DNA of 64,000 nt, from NCBI RefSeq assembly GCF_018334155.1, contig NZ_JAGXTP010000001.1, positions 558,001 to 622,000 of the forward strand. Reading direction: 5' to 3'. Within the stretch, counting starts at the first letter, position 1; every line of letters starts with the position of its first letter. Both the position numbers and the translations under genes were made by a program. Source of the stretch: Devosia litorisediminis. GTDB taxonomy: Bacteria > Pseudomonadota > Alphaproteobacteria > Rhizobiales > Devosiaceae. The notes under the pieces are model-generated. The model worked only from the letters and a program-made list of their open reading frames with translations. It was not told where the DNA came from and ran no database searches. Shown here piece by piece: positions 51,046 through 60,344 of this stretch.

Positions 51046-52460
51046 GCTGGCTGGATCGCGCCCGCGGAGCATATGTCCGCAGTCCGAAATTTTTGCGGCA
51101 AGGCCTTCGTCCGCTCATGGGGCTAGTGCCGGCAAAGCTCAAATTCGGCCGAACGTACCTGCGGGAGCGTGAGAGGGTTGCACGGGCTGAAGCAGATCCG
51201 AAGTTTGCGGCTGAGGCGCAATTGGCCGCCTTACGTGCGCTATTTGCCAAAGCGCAGGCCGGCAGCCCTTTCTACCGAGACCTCATTGCCCGCACGTTTG
51301 GCGCTGAGTTTAATGCAGATGTGCTTGAGCTGGCCGATCTGAGCAAGATGCCCATCTTTGACAAGGTGGCACTGCGTTCTGCCGGCAAGGACGCACTTGC
51401 GGTGCCGCTGAGTGACGTGGATTGGGGCGAAACAAGTGGGTCAAATGCCGAAACGCCGTTCGGCTTTTATCTCGACAAGGATCGCAGCACTCGTGAGATG
51501 GCCTATGTCTACGATGTGTGGTCGCGCATCGGGTTTTCCGAAAACGATGCGCGGGTCTGTTTGCGGGGCTTTGCACTGGACCCCAATGGTCGCAAAATCC
51601 ATGACTGGGACCCCGCGCTGCGCGAGATGCGCCTTTCAGTCTATCCTTTGACCGAGCAAGACGCTGCGCAATATCTCGATCTGATCGATGCTCGCGGTCT
51701 GCAGTATATTTATGGGTATCCGTCTGCGATTGAACTGTTTTGTCGGCAGATGCGGGTGCTTGGCCGCACCCCCAAACGACCGATCAAGGGCATTATGCCT
51801 ATCTCCGAACCAATATTCGACCACCAGCGCAGCTTCATCATCCAGACATTGGGCAATCCCCAGTTCTCCTGTTTTTATGGCCTGAGCGAGAAGGTGTTGT
51901 TCGCGGCAGAAGTTGCGGGTGCGCCGGGTGTGTACGAATTCAACCCGATCTATGGGCTTGCGGAGCTGGTCGATGAAGCGGGTGATCCTGTAACCGAGTT
52001 CGGCAAGGAAGGACGCCTGATTGGGACCGGCTTTCTGTCCACAGGCATGCCCTTCATTCGCTATGAGACGGGGGATTATGCGCGACTTGTCCAACTGCCT
52101 AATGCCAGCAATGGTCAGAGAATGCAGGTTTGCGATCTGACGCCGCGCCGAAAGCCCAATTATCTCGTCACTGATGAGGGGACGCGCGTGGTCACCACCG
52201 ACCTAACGCCGGAAGATCCGCGGTTTTTTGCGGGGATATCAGAGTTCCAGTTTTATCAGGATACACCGGGGGACGTGGTGATCCGCTACGTCACAACGGG
52301 AGAAGGCGGGCCGGAAGATGCGGCGCGTATGGCGGCCGACCTCACGCGTACCAGTCAGAACCGATTGCGTTTCAGACCGCAGCCTGTATCGCAGATAGTA
52401 TCGGGTCGTAGCGGGAAACGCGCGTTCATTGACCAACGGCTCGATATTGGTCGCTATTGA
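51042..52460 (+). CDS. CapK/PaaK-like adenylate-forming family protein
   Basis: 472 residues, similar to CapK and phenylacetate-CoA ligase-like proteins of capsule loci. A phosphate-binding-like loop is seen as GETSGSNAETPFGFY, and GYPSAIELFCRQMRVLG, CFYGLSEKVLFAAE (second nucleotide motif YG-SE) and RYETGDYARLV (with the ribose-binding aspartate) follow the family. The C-terminal lid is short. It may activate an acyl group for attachment to the polysaccharide. It is translationally coupled to the preceding glycosyltransferase and overlaps the convergent GH5 gene by seven bases. Confidence 0.83.
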   Translation: MSWLDRARGAYVRSPKFLRQGLRPLMGLVPAKLKFGRTYLRERERVARAEADPKFAAEAQLAALRALFAKAQAGSPFYRDLIARTFGAEFNADVLELADLSKMPIFDKVALRSAGKDALAVPLSDVDWGETSGSNAETPFGFYLDKDRSTREMAYVYDVWSRIGFSENDARVCLRGFALDPNGRKIHDWDPALREMRLSVYPLTEQDAAQYLDLIDARGLQYIYGYPSAIELFCRQMRVLGRTPKRPIKGIMPISEPIFDHQRSFIIQTLGNPQFSCFYGLSEKVLFAAEVAGAPGVYEFNPIYGLAELVDEAGDPVTEFGKEGRLIGTGFLSTGMPFIRYETGDYARLVQLPNASNGQRMQVCDLTPRRKPNYLVTDEGTRVVTTDLTPEDPRFFAGISEFQFYQDTPGDVVIRYVTTGEGGPEDAARMAADLTRTSQNRLRFRPQPVSQIVSGRSGKRAFIDQRLDIGRY

Positions 52461-53704
52461 GCGGGAGGCATGCCCAGCGAATGTAGCATCTGGGTATCTG
52501 GCATGGCGGGTCCGATCGGCAAGATCACAGACATGCCATAGGGATTTGAATACTCCCACACCGACCAGGCAAATCCGTAGGTTTCGGCCTGCTGGCGGAC
52601 GGCTGCGAGGTAGCGAAGCCGGTCAGCGTTGAAGGCCCCCATGCGACCATCGGGTGTCATCAGAATGGTGCCGAATTCGCCCATGAACAAACGCGATTCG
52701 GCGATGTCGTTGTCCTGCGCCCAGTCGACCGCTTCACCTATGCGTGCTTCAAGCTGGGTCTGTCCCCAGCCTTCAAGAAAGTACTGGGCGGCAGTGGCCT
52801 GAAACATGATCATGTTACTGGCCTTCCGCGCGAGGTCGACGCCGGCCGCGTCCATATGGGCGCGCAGTGTTTCCATTGCCAGATCGAGGTTTCCGGCAGA
52901 AGAGGGCCATGGCAGTCCGGCGCTAAAGTCCTCGGGGGCTTCAGCACGCTGATGCGTGAAACTGTGAGGCTCGTACATGTGGAAGCTGTAGAGCAGGTTC
53001 GGGTCGTCAAACGAAGGGTCAAGGTCAGTCAACCCGGTGATGCTGCCGCCACAAGCGCCGGTCGCTATCACGGTCAGTCTGGTACTGATTGCCCGGATGT
53101 CGGCCACGGTATCGGCCATGATCTGCTGCCAATCCCCGGTCCCGCTGTCGTCGCAAGGATAGTAGGCTGGCTCATTGTAGGGCTCCAATGCGACATTTTC
53201 CGTGCCGACATCAACTAGCATCGCGGCCACATCGGTCACCATTGCCCGATAGGTAGCGACGCCCTCACTACCGGAGCCGCCATAAATCATCTCCATTCCG
53301 TATCGGGGTATCTGGCTGACGCCGTGGAGGTTGAAGACGACCTTGAGCCCTGAAGCGGTGACCGTGCGAACGGCTGACGCCAGAATGCTCAGAGCTTCCT
53401 CTCGAAATGCCCCCTCAGTGGCCAAGAGCGGACCCGGGTCGACGGTGAGACGGACGAAGTCAAAACCCATTGCGTGGATGCGTTCGAACTGGTCTCCCGG
53501 CGGCCAGTCGCTGAGCGGGCGCGCCCCCGCCAGCCATTCCTCCTGGTCGCGATAGGGGGGCCAGCGATAGGTGCCATCTGCAGTGACGGGCGCCCAATTG
53601 AGCCAATCGTGCACGCCCACGCCGCGGGCGAGTTGAAGCGGCTCTGCCCGGCTGAAGCCCGTCAGCGCAATACTTGCGATCAACACCAACCCAACACGTT
53701 TCAT
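52454..53704 (-). CDS. Secreted glycoside hydrolase, family 5 (cellulase-like)
   Basis: 416 residues with a signal peptide ending near residue 20 (GFSRA-EPLQL). The TIM barrel includes GFDFVRLTVDP, LKVVFNLHGV with the conserved histidine, VALEPYNEPAYYP with acid/base E178, YSFHMYEPHSFTH and the nucleophile E343 in LFMGEFG, then FAWSVWEY. It hydrolyses beta-linked glycans in the periplasm or outside. In this locus it may trim or release the polysaccharide, as PslG and related hydrolases do. It is divergent from the heparinase-like gene. Confidence 0.9.
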   Translation of the reverse strand: MKRVGLVLIASIALTGFSRAEPLQLARGVGVHDWLNWAPVTADGTYRWPPYRDQEEWLAGARPLSDWPPGDQFERIHAMGFDFVRLTVDPGPLLATEGAFREEALSILASAVRTVTASGLKVVFNLHGVSQIPRYGMEMIYGGSGSEGVATYRAMVTDVAAMLVDVGTENVALEPYNEPAYYPCDDSGTGDWQQIMADTVADIRAISTRLTVIATGACGGSITGLTDLDPSFDDPNLLYSFHMYEPHSFTHQRAEAPEDFSAGLPWPSSAGNLDLAMETLRAHMDAAGVDLARKASNMIMFQATAAQYFLEGWGQTQLEARIGEAVDWAQDNDIAESRLFMGEFGTILMTPDGRMGAFNADRLRYLAAVRQQAETYGFAWSVWEYSNPYGMSVILPIGPAMPDTQMLHSLGMPPAQ

Positions 53705-53817
53705 GGCTGCACTCCCGTGGACCTCGCGTGATGTTAACCCATGACTGCGAAAACGTAGCGCCGATGACGCAGATTTCTGGGCTTTTGGTGTATGACGGTT
53801 GAAACACCGGACATCCG

Positions 53818-55716
53818 ATGACGCTATCCTGGTACATCAATCGCCTGCGCAGCATGGACGCCGCCGAGATACTGCATCGGGTGGTCGAGAAGAGCCGTAA
53901 GTTCACTTCAAGGCACCTCCATCAGGGATGGTCGCGATACAAGGGCGCGCGCCTACATCCGGTAATGCCAAGGTTGAAAGGGCGGGTCCTTGCGGCCACG
54001 CCAGCGCAGCGACAGGCAATCACGCAAGCTGCCAGTGACATTTTGGCGGGCCATTATTCGGCACTGGGAGCCAACTGGCCCCAACGCCCAGCCGACATAG
54101 GATTTTCTGCCGATCTATGGCGGCTTGATCCAATAACGCAAACCCATTGGCCCAAAAGCGACCAGTATGCTTTCGCGATCGATTACCGTCATCGCAGCGG
54201 CAGGGGCGATATCAAATACGTTTGGGAAATCAACAGGCTGCAGTTCCTGCCCGTTCTGGCGGCGCAGCATGTGCTGGAAGAGGATGCCCAGAGTCTGGAC
54301 ACGATCGAGACCGTTCTCACAAGCTGGTACGAGGCAAACCCGCCTTTTGGCGGCGTCGGTTGGGCGTCAGGGATTGAGGTCGCACTGCGCGCGATCAGCA
54401 TCATTCTGACGCTGAGTTTGATCGGAGATCGACTAAGTTCTGGTGTGCGAGAGAAAGCGGGAGACATCCTATCGGCTAGCGCTTTCTGGCTACCGCGGTT
54501 TCCCTCCCATTTCTCCTCGGCCAACAATCATTTGGTAGCGGAGCTGGCAGGTGAAGTTCTGATAGAGCGGGCATTGGGGAGAAGCACTGGGCGGGCCAGG
54601 ACGCATCTGCTGGGTGAACTTGAAAAGCAGATTCTGCCTGATGGCGCAGGTGCCGAGCAAACGCCAACCTATGCTGCCTTTACTGCAGAACTGGTCCTGA
54701 CTGCTGCAATGGCTGAGCGGGAAGCGGGCACAGAACTGCCCGCCAGAGCGCTGGAGAGGCTGCGAGCGTTTGCTGATTTTATCGGCTGGATCGGCCTCAA
54801 TGGGGAATATGGCGACAATGATGAAGGGCGCGTTGTGAGCCTTGGCGAGGAAGCCAGTTATCCGGCCTCAGTTGCCTCGGCCATTGCCAGTTTTGTGGAT
54901 CGCAAAAGCGGTTGGTATCGCGCTGACGACTTCCGGGCTCTGGTGTTTGGCCGTCCGGCGGATGTATTCTCGCCACTTGATGGGTTGCGGGTTTTTTCTG
55001 CTGGCGGTCTCTCTGTGTGGCGTGGAGAGATGGCGAACCACGCAGCAGTGTTGCGCTTCGATCATGGGCCTTTGGGTTATTTGTCGATCGCCGCGCATGG
55101 CCATGCTGACGCTCTGGCCATTACTCTGGAGGTTGATGGGCAGCCGGTACTGGTTGATCCGGGGACGTATCTCTATGGGTCAGGCGGGGCGTGGCGAGAC
55201 TGGTTCCGGTCGACACCTGCCCACAATACGCTCAACCTTGGTCAGCAGAGCCAGAGTGTCATGTCCGGGGCGTTCAATTGGTCACACAAGGCCAGAGCTT
55301 GGCTTGTCGAGAGCCACACCGGTACGGATTGGTCACTGATCGCCGAACATAATGGCTATGAACGCCGGTTCGACGCGCGACACCGCCGCGAGGTGCTGCG
55401 AGATGGTCAGGCGATAGTCATTACTGACCGACTGATCGGTACGCCGCAGCAGGCCGAGATTGTTTTTCAGCTGGCGCCTGGGCTGGTTAGCCAACAGGTT
55501 GGAAAGGTAGTGACAGTGAGCCGTGGTGGCCTGGCATTGCTGCGAATTGAGCTGCCCAATGATGCCATTACTATCCAGTCAGGTGGGGATGCACCGGGGC
55601 AGGGTGGCTGGGTTTCGCAGGGCTTCGGCGTGAAGGTGCCGGCAGCGCGAATTTGCTGGCGTGGCGAGGTCGATAGCGCCGGTGTTCAATCCTTTCTGCG
55701 TGTTCTCGACCATTAA
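53818..55716 (+). CDS. Heparinase II/III-family protein
   Basis: 632 residues. The N-terminal helical domain begins LSWYINRLRSMDAAEILHRV and continues with an alpha/alpha toroid containing NNHLVAELAGEVLIERAL and EQTPTYAAFTAELVL. The C-terminal beta-sandwich (about 385-632) has the family segment SIAAHGHADALAITLEVDGQPVLVDPGTYLYG, here separated only by sense, and TPAHNTLNLG. Such proteins cleave uronic-acid-containing glycans by beta-elimination. A substrate with ManNAcA fits this locus. No clear signal peptide was seen, which is common for locus-encoded homologues. Two TTAA motifs follow the stop codon. Confidence 0.88.
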   Translation: MTLSWYINRLRSMDAAEILHRVVEKSRKFTSRHLHQGWSRYKGARLHPVMPRLKGRVLAATPAQRQAITQAASDILAGHYSALGANWPQRPADIGFSADLWRLDPITQTHWPKSDQYAFAIDYRHRSGRGDIKYVWEINRLQFLPVLAAQHVLEEDAQSLDTIETVLTSWYEANPPFGGVGWASGIEVALRAISIILTLSLIGDRLSSGVREKAGDILSASAFWLPRFPSHFSSANNHLVAELAGEVLIERALGRSTGRARTHLLGELEKQILPDGAGAEQTPTYAAFTAELVLTAAMAEREAGTELPARALERLRAFADFIGWIGLNGEYGDNDEGRVVSLGEEASYPASVASAIASFVDRKSGWYRADDFRALVFGRPADVFSPLDGLRVFSAGGLSVWRGEMANHAAVLRFDHGPLGYLSIAAHGHADALAITLEVDGQPVLVDPGTYLYGSGGAWRDWFRSTPAHNTLNLGQQSQSVMSGAFNWSHKARAWLVESHTGTDWSLIAEHNGYERRFDARHRREVLRDGQAIVITDRLIGTPQQAEIVFQLAPGLVSQQVGKVVTVSRGGLALLRIELPNDAITIQSGGDAPGQGGWVSQGFGVKVPAARICWRGEVDSAGVQSFLRVLDH

Positions 55717-55836
55717 CTAAGCTTTAGTAATTAAGGGGTCTTGGACCGTCTGATCTGGCATTGAGAACGGGTCACAAGTGGTGTTCAAACACCGCCTGTC
55801 GATGTCCTGCAAAGCCATTCGGGAGACGGTGTTGAA

Positions 55837-56826
55837 ATGATCAATGAGTTCCTTGCCAAGGTGATGGACAAGCTCACCGTCGAGAATTTGGCCACTGCCG
55901 GTTTGTTGCTCCTCACGGCACTAGGGAGTGCGTTGTGGGCCTATTGGCGTACGGTCGAAAAGAAGTCTTTTGCCGACTTCTTCGAGTTCGCCCTTCCCAA
56001 AGAGGTAATCCTACATCCATCGGCGCGCGCAGACGCACTTTTCTGGATCACCAAGCGGTTGCTGATGCCATTTCTGCTCATTCCATCGGGTGTGATCTTC
56101 GTTTCCGCTGTCGCGTTCGCCACCAATCAGGGACTCGGCGCGCTGCTGGACATTCATGCGCCGGTACTGGGCGATGCCCCCGGACCTGTCGTGGTCATCG
56201 TCTTCACGATCACCATGCTGCTAGCCTATGACATATCCTACTATCTGTACCACGCAGCCCAGCACCGGTTTCCGGTGCTTTGGGAGTTGCACAAGGTTCA
56301 CCACTCAGCCGAAGTCATGGTGGGAATAACCAAGGACCGCGTGCATCCCTTGGACGATCTGATGAACCGTATGTGGGACGGTGTCATCCCCGGCATTGCC
56401 TTTGGTATCTGGACCCTGGTCGCGCTGGACCCGGTCGAGGTGACCATTTTTGGCATTAATGTCTATGTGATCCGCAACATTCTGATGATGGATTTTGTTC
56501 GTCACACCCATCTCAAGATATCGTTTGGACCGCTGAACAATGTCGTGTTGTGCCCGCACTGGCACCAGTTGCATCATAGTGTCGATCCGCGGCACTACGA
56601 CAAGAATTACGGCCTGCTGTTTTCATTCTGGGACCGGATGTTCGGCACTCTGTACGTCCCCGAGCCGGACGAGGAATTCAAGTTCGGGCTGATGGATCGT
56701 GATGCTCATGAATACCAGTCGTTATTCGGTCTCTACATCCTACCGCTCAAAAAGATGGGCAGGGTCATTTTCCGTCGCTTCCGGCGCCCACGCGCTGAAG
56801 CTCCGATCAAGGGCGGTCAGCCGTGA
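55837..56826 (+). CDS. Fatty acid hydroxylase/sterol desaturase family membrane protein
   Basis: 329 residues with four membrane segments (about 18-38, 75-97, 115-137, 185-215). The di-iron histidine set is complete: H139-x3-H143, H152-x2-HH156, H223-x-H225, H241-x-H-x2-HH247. These enzymes hydroxylate or desaturate lipids. In the polysaccharide locus it may modify a lipid anchor or acyl group. Its stop overlaps the acyltransferase GTG (GTGA), so both are probably made together and act on the same lipid or acyl substrate, which is inference. Confidence 0.9.
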   Translation: MINEFLAKVMDKLTVENLATAGLLLLTALGSALWAYWRTVEKKSFADFFEFALPKEVILHPSARADALFWITKRLLMPFLLIPSGVIFVSAVAFATNQGLGALLDIHAPVLGDAPGPVVVIVFTITMLLAYDISYYLYHAAQHRFPVLWELHKVHHSAEVMVGITKDRVHPLDDLMNRMWDGVIPGIAFGIWTLVALDPVEVTIFGINVYVIRNILMMDFVRHTHLKISFGPLNNVVLCPHWHQLHHSVDPRHYDKNYGLLFSFWDRMFGTLYVPEPDEEFKFGLMDRDAHEYQSLFGLYILPLKKMGRVIFRRFRRPRAEAPIKGGQP

Positions 56827-57965
56827 ATTTGCATGCGCCGAACGGGCTGGTTCGCGCTGAAACCATCGAGGTCGTGACCGAGGCTGCGCGGCTGGCTGAG
56901 ATCGGCCCTGCCTGGGATGCTTTGTGGTCTCGGGCCGACGGGCTGATATTTCAGAGCCATGCATGGATTTCTGGCTGGTGGCACAATCTTTCGGATGTTG
57001 ATCTTTGTGAGTTGCGCATCGGTATGGTCTGGAATGGGGACCGACTTGAAGCCATCATGCCACTCTGTGTGCAGAAACGGCGCGGGCTTCGGTTCCTTGA
57101 ATGGGCGGCCAACAGCTATAGCGACTATGAAGATGTCCTTGTCGCGCCGGGATATGCGCCAGAAGCACTACACGTGTTGTGGGACCAACTGACCGCATCG
57201 GGCGGCTTTGACATTGCCCTGATCAATCGCCTTTTGCCTACGGCCCAGATGCAGGCGATGTCCGGGCGTGGCGCGGTGGTCCGACTCGTCCCCAACCATC
57301 GCAGCGAAATCAGTCACCGGGTGAGCGGCGAGTGGACCACAGGAAACGCCTGGTTTGAAAGCCAGTCAAAGAAACCTCGCCAGAACTACCGGCGTGGCAA
57401 AAAGTCCATGGCAGAGCTGGGGGATTTGCGTTTTCGCCTGCTTGATGCGGACGAAGCGGTAGAACCTGTGCTGGAACGTCTGTCAGCGCTGAAGCGACAG
57501 TGGATGGATGCTCGTGGGCACAGCTCTGCTTTGTTTGAGGCCGGAGACAAGACGCTCTCTGCGTTGGTCGACGCCATGGCGCAGGCTGGTGTGTTGCGCA
57601 TCTTCGTTCTCGAACTCGATGGATTGATCGTCGCGATCTCGGTCAATTTCGTACAACACCGTAGTCTAATGGCCTTTGTCACAACCTATGATCCGGCGTT
57701 CGAACGCCTTTCGCCTGGCACGCTGTTGATGAACGACTACATTATGTGGGCGTTTGAAAATGGATACCATGTAGTGGATTTCCTATGCGGTGCTGAGGCG
57801 TTCAAGTCGCGTTTTGCTACTCAGGCCGTGCGTCTGAGCACGCTTATAGCTCCAGGATCACTTCTGGGGCGCGGGGTTCTCCTGGGCGATATGGTCCGGC
57901 ACAGGATCGCGAAGTGGCGGGCGCATCGTTCACTCACAAAAGACGATGGATCAGGCACAGCCTAA
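56823..57965 (+). CDS. CelD/BcsL-type GNAT acyltransferase (FemAB-like)
   Basis: 380 residues from GTG at 56823. The fold is two GNAT domains as in CelD/BcsL and FemAB proteins. Conserved parts are LIFQSHAWISGWWHNL near the start, KKPRQNYRRGKKSM (family RxxxRR helix), LVDAMAQAGVLRIFVLELDGLIVAISVNFV and FERLSPGTLLMNDYIMWAFENGYHVVDFLCGAEAFKSRFA, which is the CoA/acyl-site region. These proteins attach acyl groups to polysaccharides or lipids. It ends the polysaccharide locus and is convergent with treY. Confidence 0.88.
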   Translation: MNLHAPNGLVRAETIEVVTEAARLAEIGPAWDALWSRADGLIFQSHAWISGWWHNLSDVDLCELRIGMVWNGDRLEAIMPLCVQKRRGLRFLEWAANSYSDYEDVLVAPGYAPEALHVLWDQLTASGGFDIALINRLLPTAQMQAMSGRGAVVRLVPNHRSEISHRVSGEWTTGNAWFESQSKKPRQNYRRGKKSMAELGDLRFRLLDADEAVEPVLERLSALKRQWMDARGHSSALFEAGDKTLSALVDAMAQAGVLRIFVLELDGLIVAISVNFVQHRSLMAFVTTYDPAFERLSPGTLLMNDYIMWAFENGYHVVDFLCGAEAFKSRFATQAVRLSTLIAPGSLLGRGVLLGDMVRHRIAKWRAHRSLTKDDGSGTA

Positions 57966-57981
57966 CAGGATTCTCGCACCT

Positions 57982-60237
57982 CTACTGAGCTTGCCAGCCA
58001 ATGGTCAGGGTGTGCCCGGCATAGGTGCTGCGCCAGATCTGATCCGGTTTTATTGTTGCCGGCGTCGGGGACTGTTCGAGCACCAAGGTGCGATCCGGCG
58101 TTGCCCGCGTGAACCGGATTCGATTGGTGTCAGTGGCTACTTCAGCTCGGGCGTTGGCGAAAAAGCCGTGTTCGATATTTCTTAGCTTCAGCAGGGTGCG
58201 GGTCAGCCGTGCCTTGTCGCCGGCAAAGCCGGTAGTTTCGGCGACGCTCTCAAGCTTTGACCAGTCGACCGGCAAGCGGCTGTCGGGGTCGGTCAAGGTG
58301 TAGTAGGGCGCCTCGCAGCCCCGGTAAATATCGGGAAAGCCCGGCATCAAGCACTTCAAGGCGAGTTGAGTGAGGCTCAGGGCATCTCCCGTCGCAAGCA
58401 GGACATCAAGCTCAACGGGCCGGGTGTCTCGCCAGTGTTCACAAAGCGCAGCAGCGAAGTCGATGGCCGGGTTTTCTATGGCGTCGACCGGTCGCGTCCA
58501 AAACGTAGTCTGCTTGGCTTCGCGCATCGCCTTGCGAATATGCTCGGCGAGCCGCTGCTGCAATGCGTGCGGCTCAGCACCCCAGATGGCAAGGGTGGAT
58601 TGGGCGATGTACCACTGCCATGCCGGTGTGACGGCGTCCTCTGGGGCCAACTGACGCGCCTGTTGAACCAGATGCGCAAACTCTGCCGGGTGATGGCTGA
58701 TCGCGACCAGTCGCGTGCGGGCATCTTCGGAGCGTTTTGTGTCGTGACTTGACGTGAGATTCATGTCCGATGGACGATGCGCAGCCAGGAAAATGTTCGC
58801 TTCTGCGTCAGTGACGGTGATGTCATCAGGCTCTGCACCAACCTCATTGCCCGCCAGAAAGCGCGTCCAGCGGAAGCCTGCGGTGTCTTCCTGCGCCTTG
58901 GCCAGCAAGGCACCTGAAACCTGTTGGAAGCGCAGAGCAAACGCCCGGTGTTCCCCATTGGCTGGCGTTAGCATGTGCTGAATGAGGTGATCGAGAACGC
59001 GGGGTGAGCGCAGGGTGGGGCGGGCTTTATCGGCAATGTCCCCAAGCAATTGGCGATCCTGCGGATTGGCGCCCTTATCGTCGATATAGGTGCGATAGCG
59101 CGACATGCCGGTGAGCAGGGCGATTACTGCCTCTCGTAGACTCTCGGGGCCCGCTTCGACGTCGGGATCATCAGCCAAAGCTGCGGTACCTAGTGCGATG
59201 AGCTGATGCAGTTCGGCAGCAAGTTCGTTGAACAAAATGTCAGTCTTGGCCTGCGATAGCGCCGTCGAAAAATCCTCACTGATGGCTGTTGATTGGCGCC
59301 ATGCATCATCCAGCGTGTCGATGGCATCTGGATGGGTCAACAGGCGCGCGAGCAGGCGGCCTGCTTCATAGCCGGTGGTTCCTGCGGTCGGCCAGTTCTC
59401 GGGGAGGCTCTCCTGTCCGACCAGGATTTTTTCGACCCAAATTGGGGTATCAGGCAGTTTCCGGGCCAGTCGGTCGAGATAGGATTTGGGGTCGACCAGG
59501 CCGTCGATATGGTCGACCCGTAAACCATCGACGTAGCCGGACTTGACCAAGTCGACAATCAGGCTGTGGGTGTCGCGGAAGACTTCAGCGTCCTCTACGC
59601 GCATGCCGATCAGGCCTGTTACGTTGAAGAAGCGACGATGGGTGATGCTGTCGCGCTCGGTTTCCCAATGGCGGAGCCGCCAATGCTGGAGCGCGTGTAG
59701 GGCCAGGAGATCCTCGGTCGACGAGGCCTGTTGTGGCCCATCAGCGGCCAAGGGGATTTTGACGTCGTCGAACACCCAGCTTCCATGTTGGGCCGAGAAA
59801 CGACCTGCATTAAGCATGGCTGCAAAGGGCTCGGGCAAGAAGGGCAGCGCCAAAGGTCCCACTGACCAGTTGATGTCGAAATGCGACGCGTAGCGGCTGG
59901 CCTGCCCGTTCTGCAAGACGTCGCGCAGCCAAGGATTTTCCAGGCTGAATGCGGTGTGATTGGGTACGATGTCGAGAATGATGCCAAGTCCACTAGCGTG
60001 TGCGGCATTTGCTAGGTCTTGGAAGCCGTCACGGCCACCTAGAGTTGCCTCGATCACGGTGGGGTTGATGACATCATAGCCGTGAGTGGAGCCAGCGTTG
60101 GCCGCAAATATGGGCGACAGGTAAAGGTGCGAAATACCCAGTTTGCAGAAGTAATCGAGCTGGCTCTGTATATCAGCAAAACGCGTGCCTCCGCGCATCT
60201 GGATGCGGTAGGTCGCGGTCGGGGCTGGGTCAATCAT
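57982..60237 (-). CDS. treY: Malto-oligosyltrehalose synthase (TreY)
   Basis: 751 residues, a GH13 alpha-amylase family enzyme that turns the reducing end of a maltodextrin into a trehalose unit. Motifs are TYRIQMRGG at the N-terminus, DIVPNHTA, GLRVDHIDGL with the nucleophile D, PIWVEKIL with the acid/base E and LTSSHDTKRSED with the transition-state D. Typical proteins are 700-850 residues. The partner TreZ is not in the window on either side, so it may lie elsewhere or trehalose may be made with a distant gene. Its start has no strong ribosome site before the ATG at 60237. Confidence 0.95.
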   Translation of the reverse strand: MIDPAPTATYRIQMRGGTRFADIQSQLDYFCKLGISHLYLSPIFAANAGSTHGYDVINPTVIEATLGGRDGFQDLANAAHASGLGIILDIVPNHTAFSLENPWLRDVLQNGQASRYASHFDINWSVGPLALPFLPEPFAAMLNAGRFSAQHGSWVFDDVKIPLAADGPQQASSTEDLLALHALQHWRLRHWETERDSITHRRFFNVTGLIGMRVEDAEVFRDTHSLIVDLVKSGYVDGLRVDHIDGLVDPKSYLDRLARKLPDTPIWVEKILVGQESLPENWPTAGTTGYEAGRLLARLLTHPDAIDTLDDAWRQSTAISEDFSTALSQAKTDILFNELAAELHQLIALGTAALADDPDVEAGPESLREAVIALLTGMSRYRTYIDDKGANPQDRQLLGDIADKARPTLRSPRVLDHLIQHMLTPANGEHRAFALRFQQVSGALLAKAQEDTAGFRWTRFLAGNEVGAEPDDITVTDAEANIFLAAHRPSDMNLTSSHDTKRSEDARTRLVAISHHPAEFAHLVQQARQLAPEDAVTPAWQWYIAQSTLAIWGAEPHALQQRLAEHIRKAMREAKQTTFWTRPVDAIENPAIDFAAALCEHWRDTRPVELDVLLATGDALSLTQLALKCLMPGFPDIYRGCEAPYYTLTDPDSRLPVDWSKLESVAETTGFAGDKARLTRTLLKLRNIEHGFFANARAEVATDTNRIRFTRATPDRTLVLEQSPTPATIKPDQIWRSTYAGHTLTIGWQAQ

Positions 60238-60344
60238 TGCAGACCGCCTATGGAAAAATGTTGAGGGCTAGGAGGCGGACTTTGAATACGGCCTGGCTGA
60301 TCATGCGCCGTGGACAACGAGATGCCAAACGCGGCATCAGAGGT

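Noticed and set aside
55713..55734. TTAA-N7-TTAG after the heparinase-like gene as another CtrA box
   Set aside because: The first half-site is formed by the stop codon, one half-site mismatches, and it is over 100 bp from the next start. Too weak to list as a feature.
37463..57965. Polysaccharide locus as a recently acquired mobile island
   Set aside because: No transposase, integrase or flanking repeat is present, and codon use looks similar to the neighbours apart from a few AT-richer gaps. Transfer cannot be excluded but is not shown.
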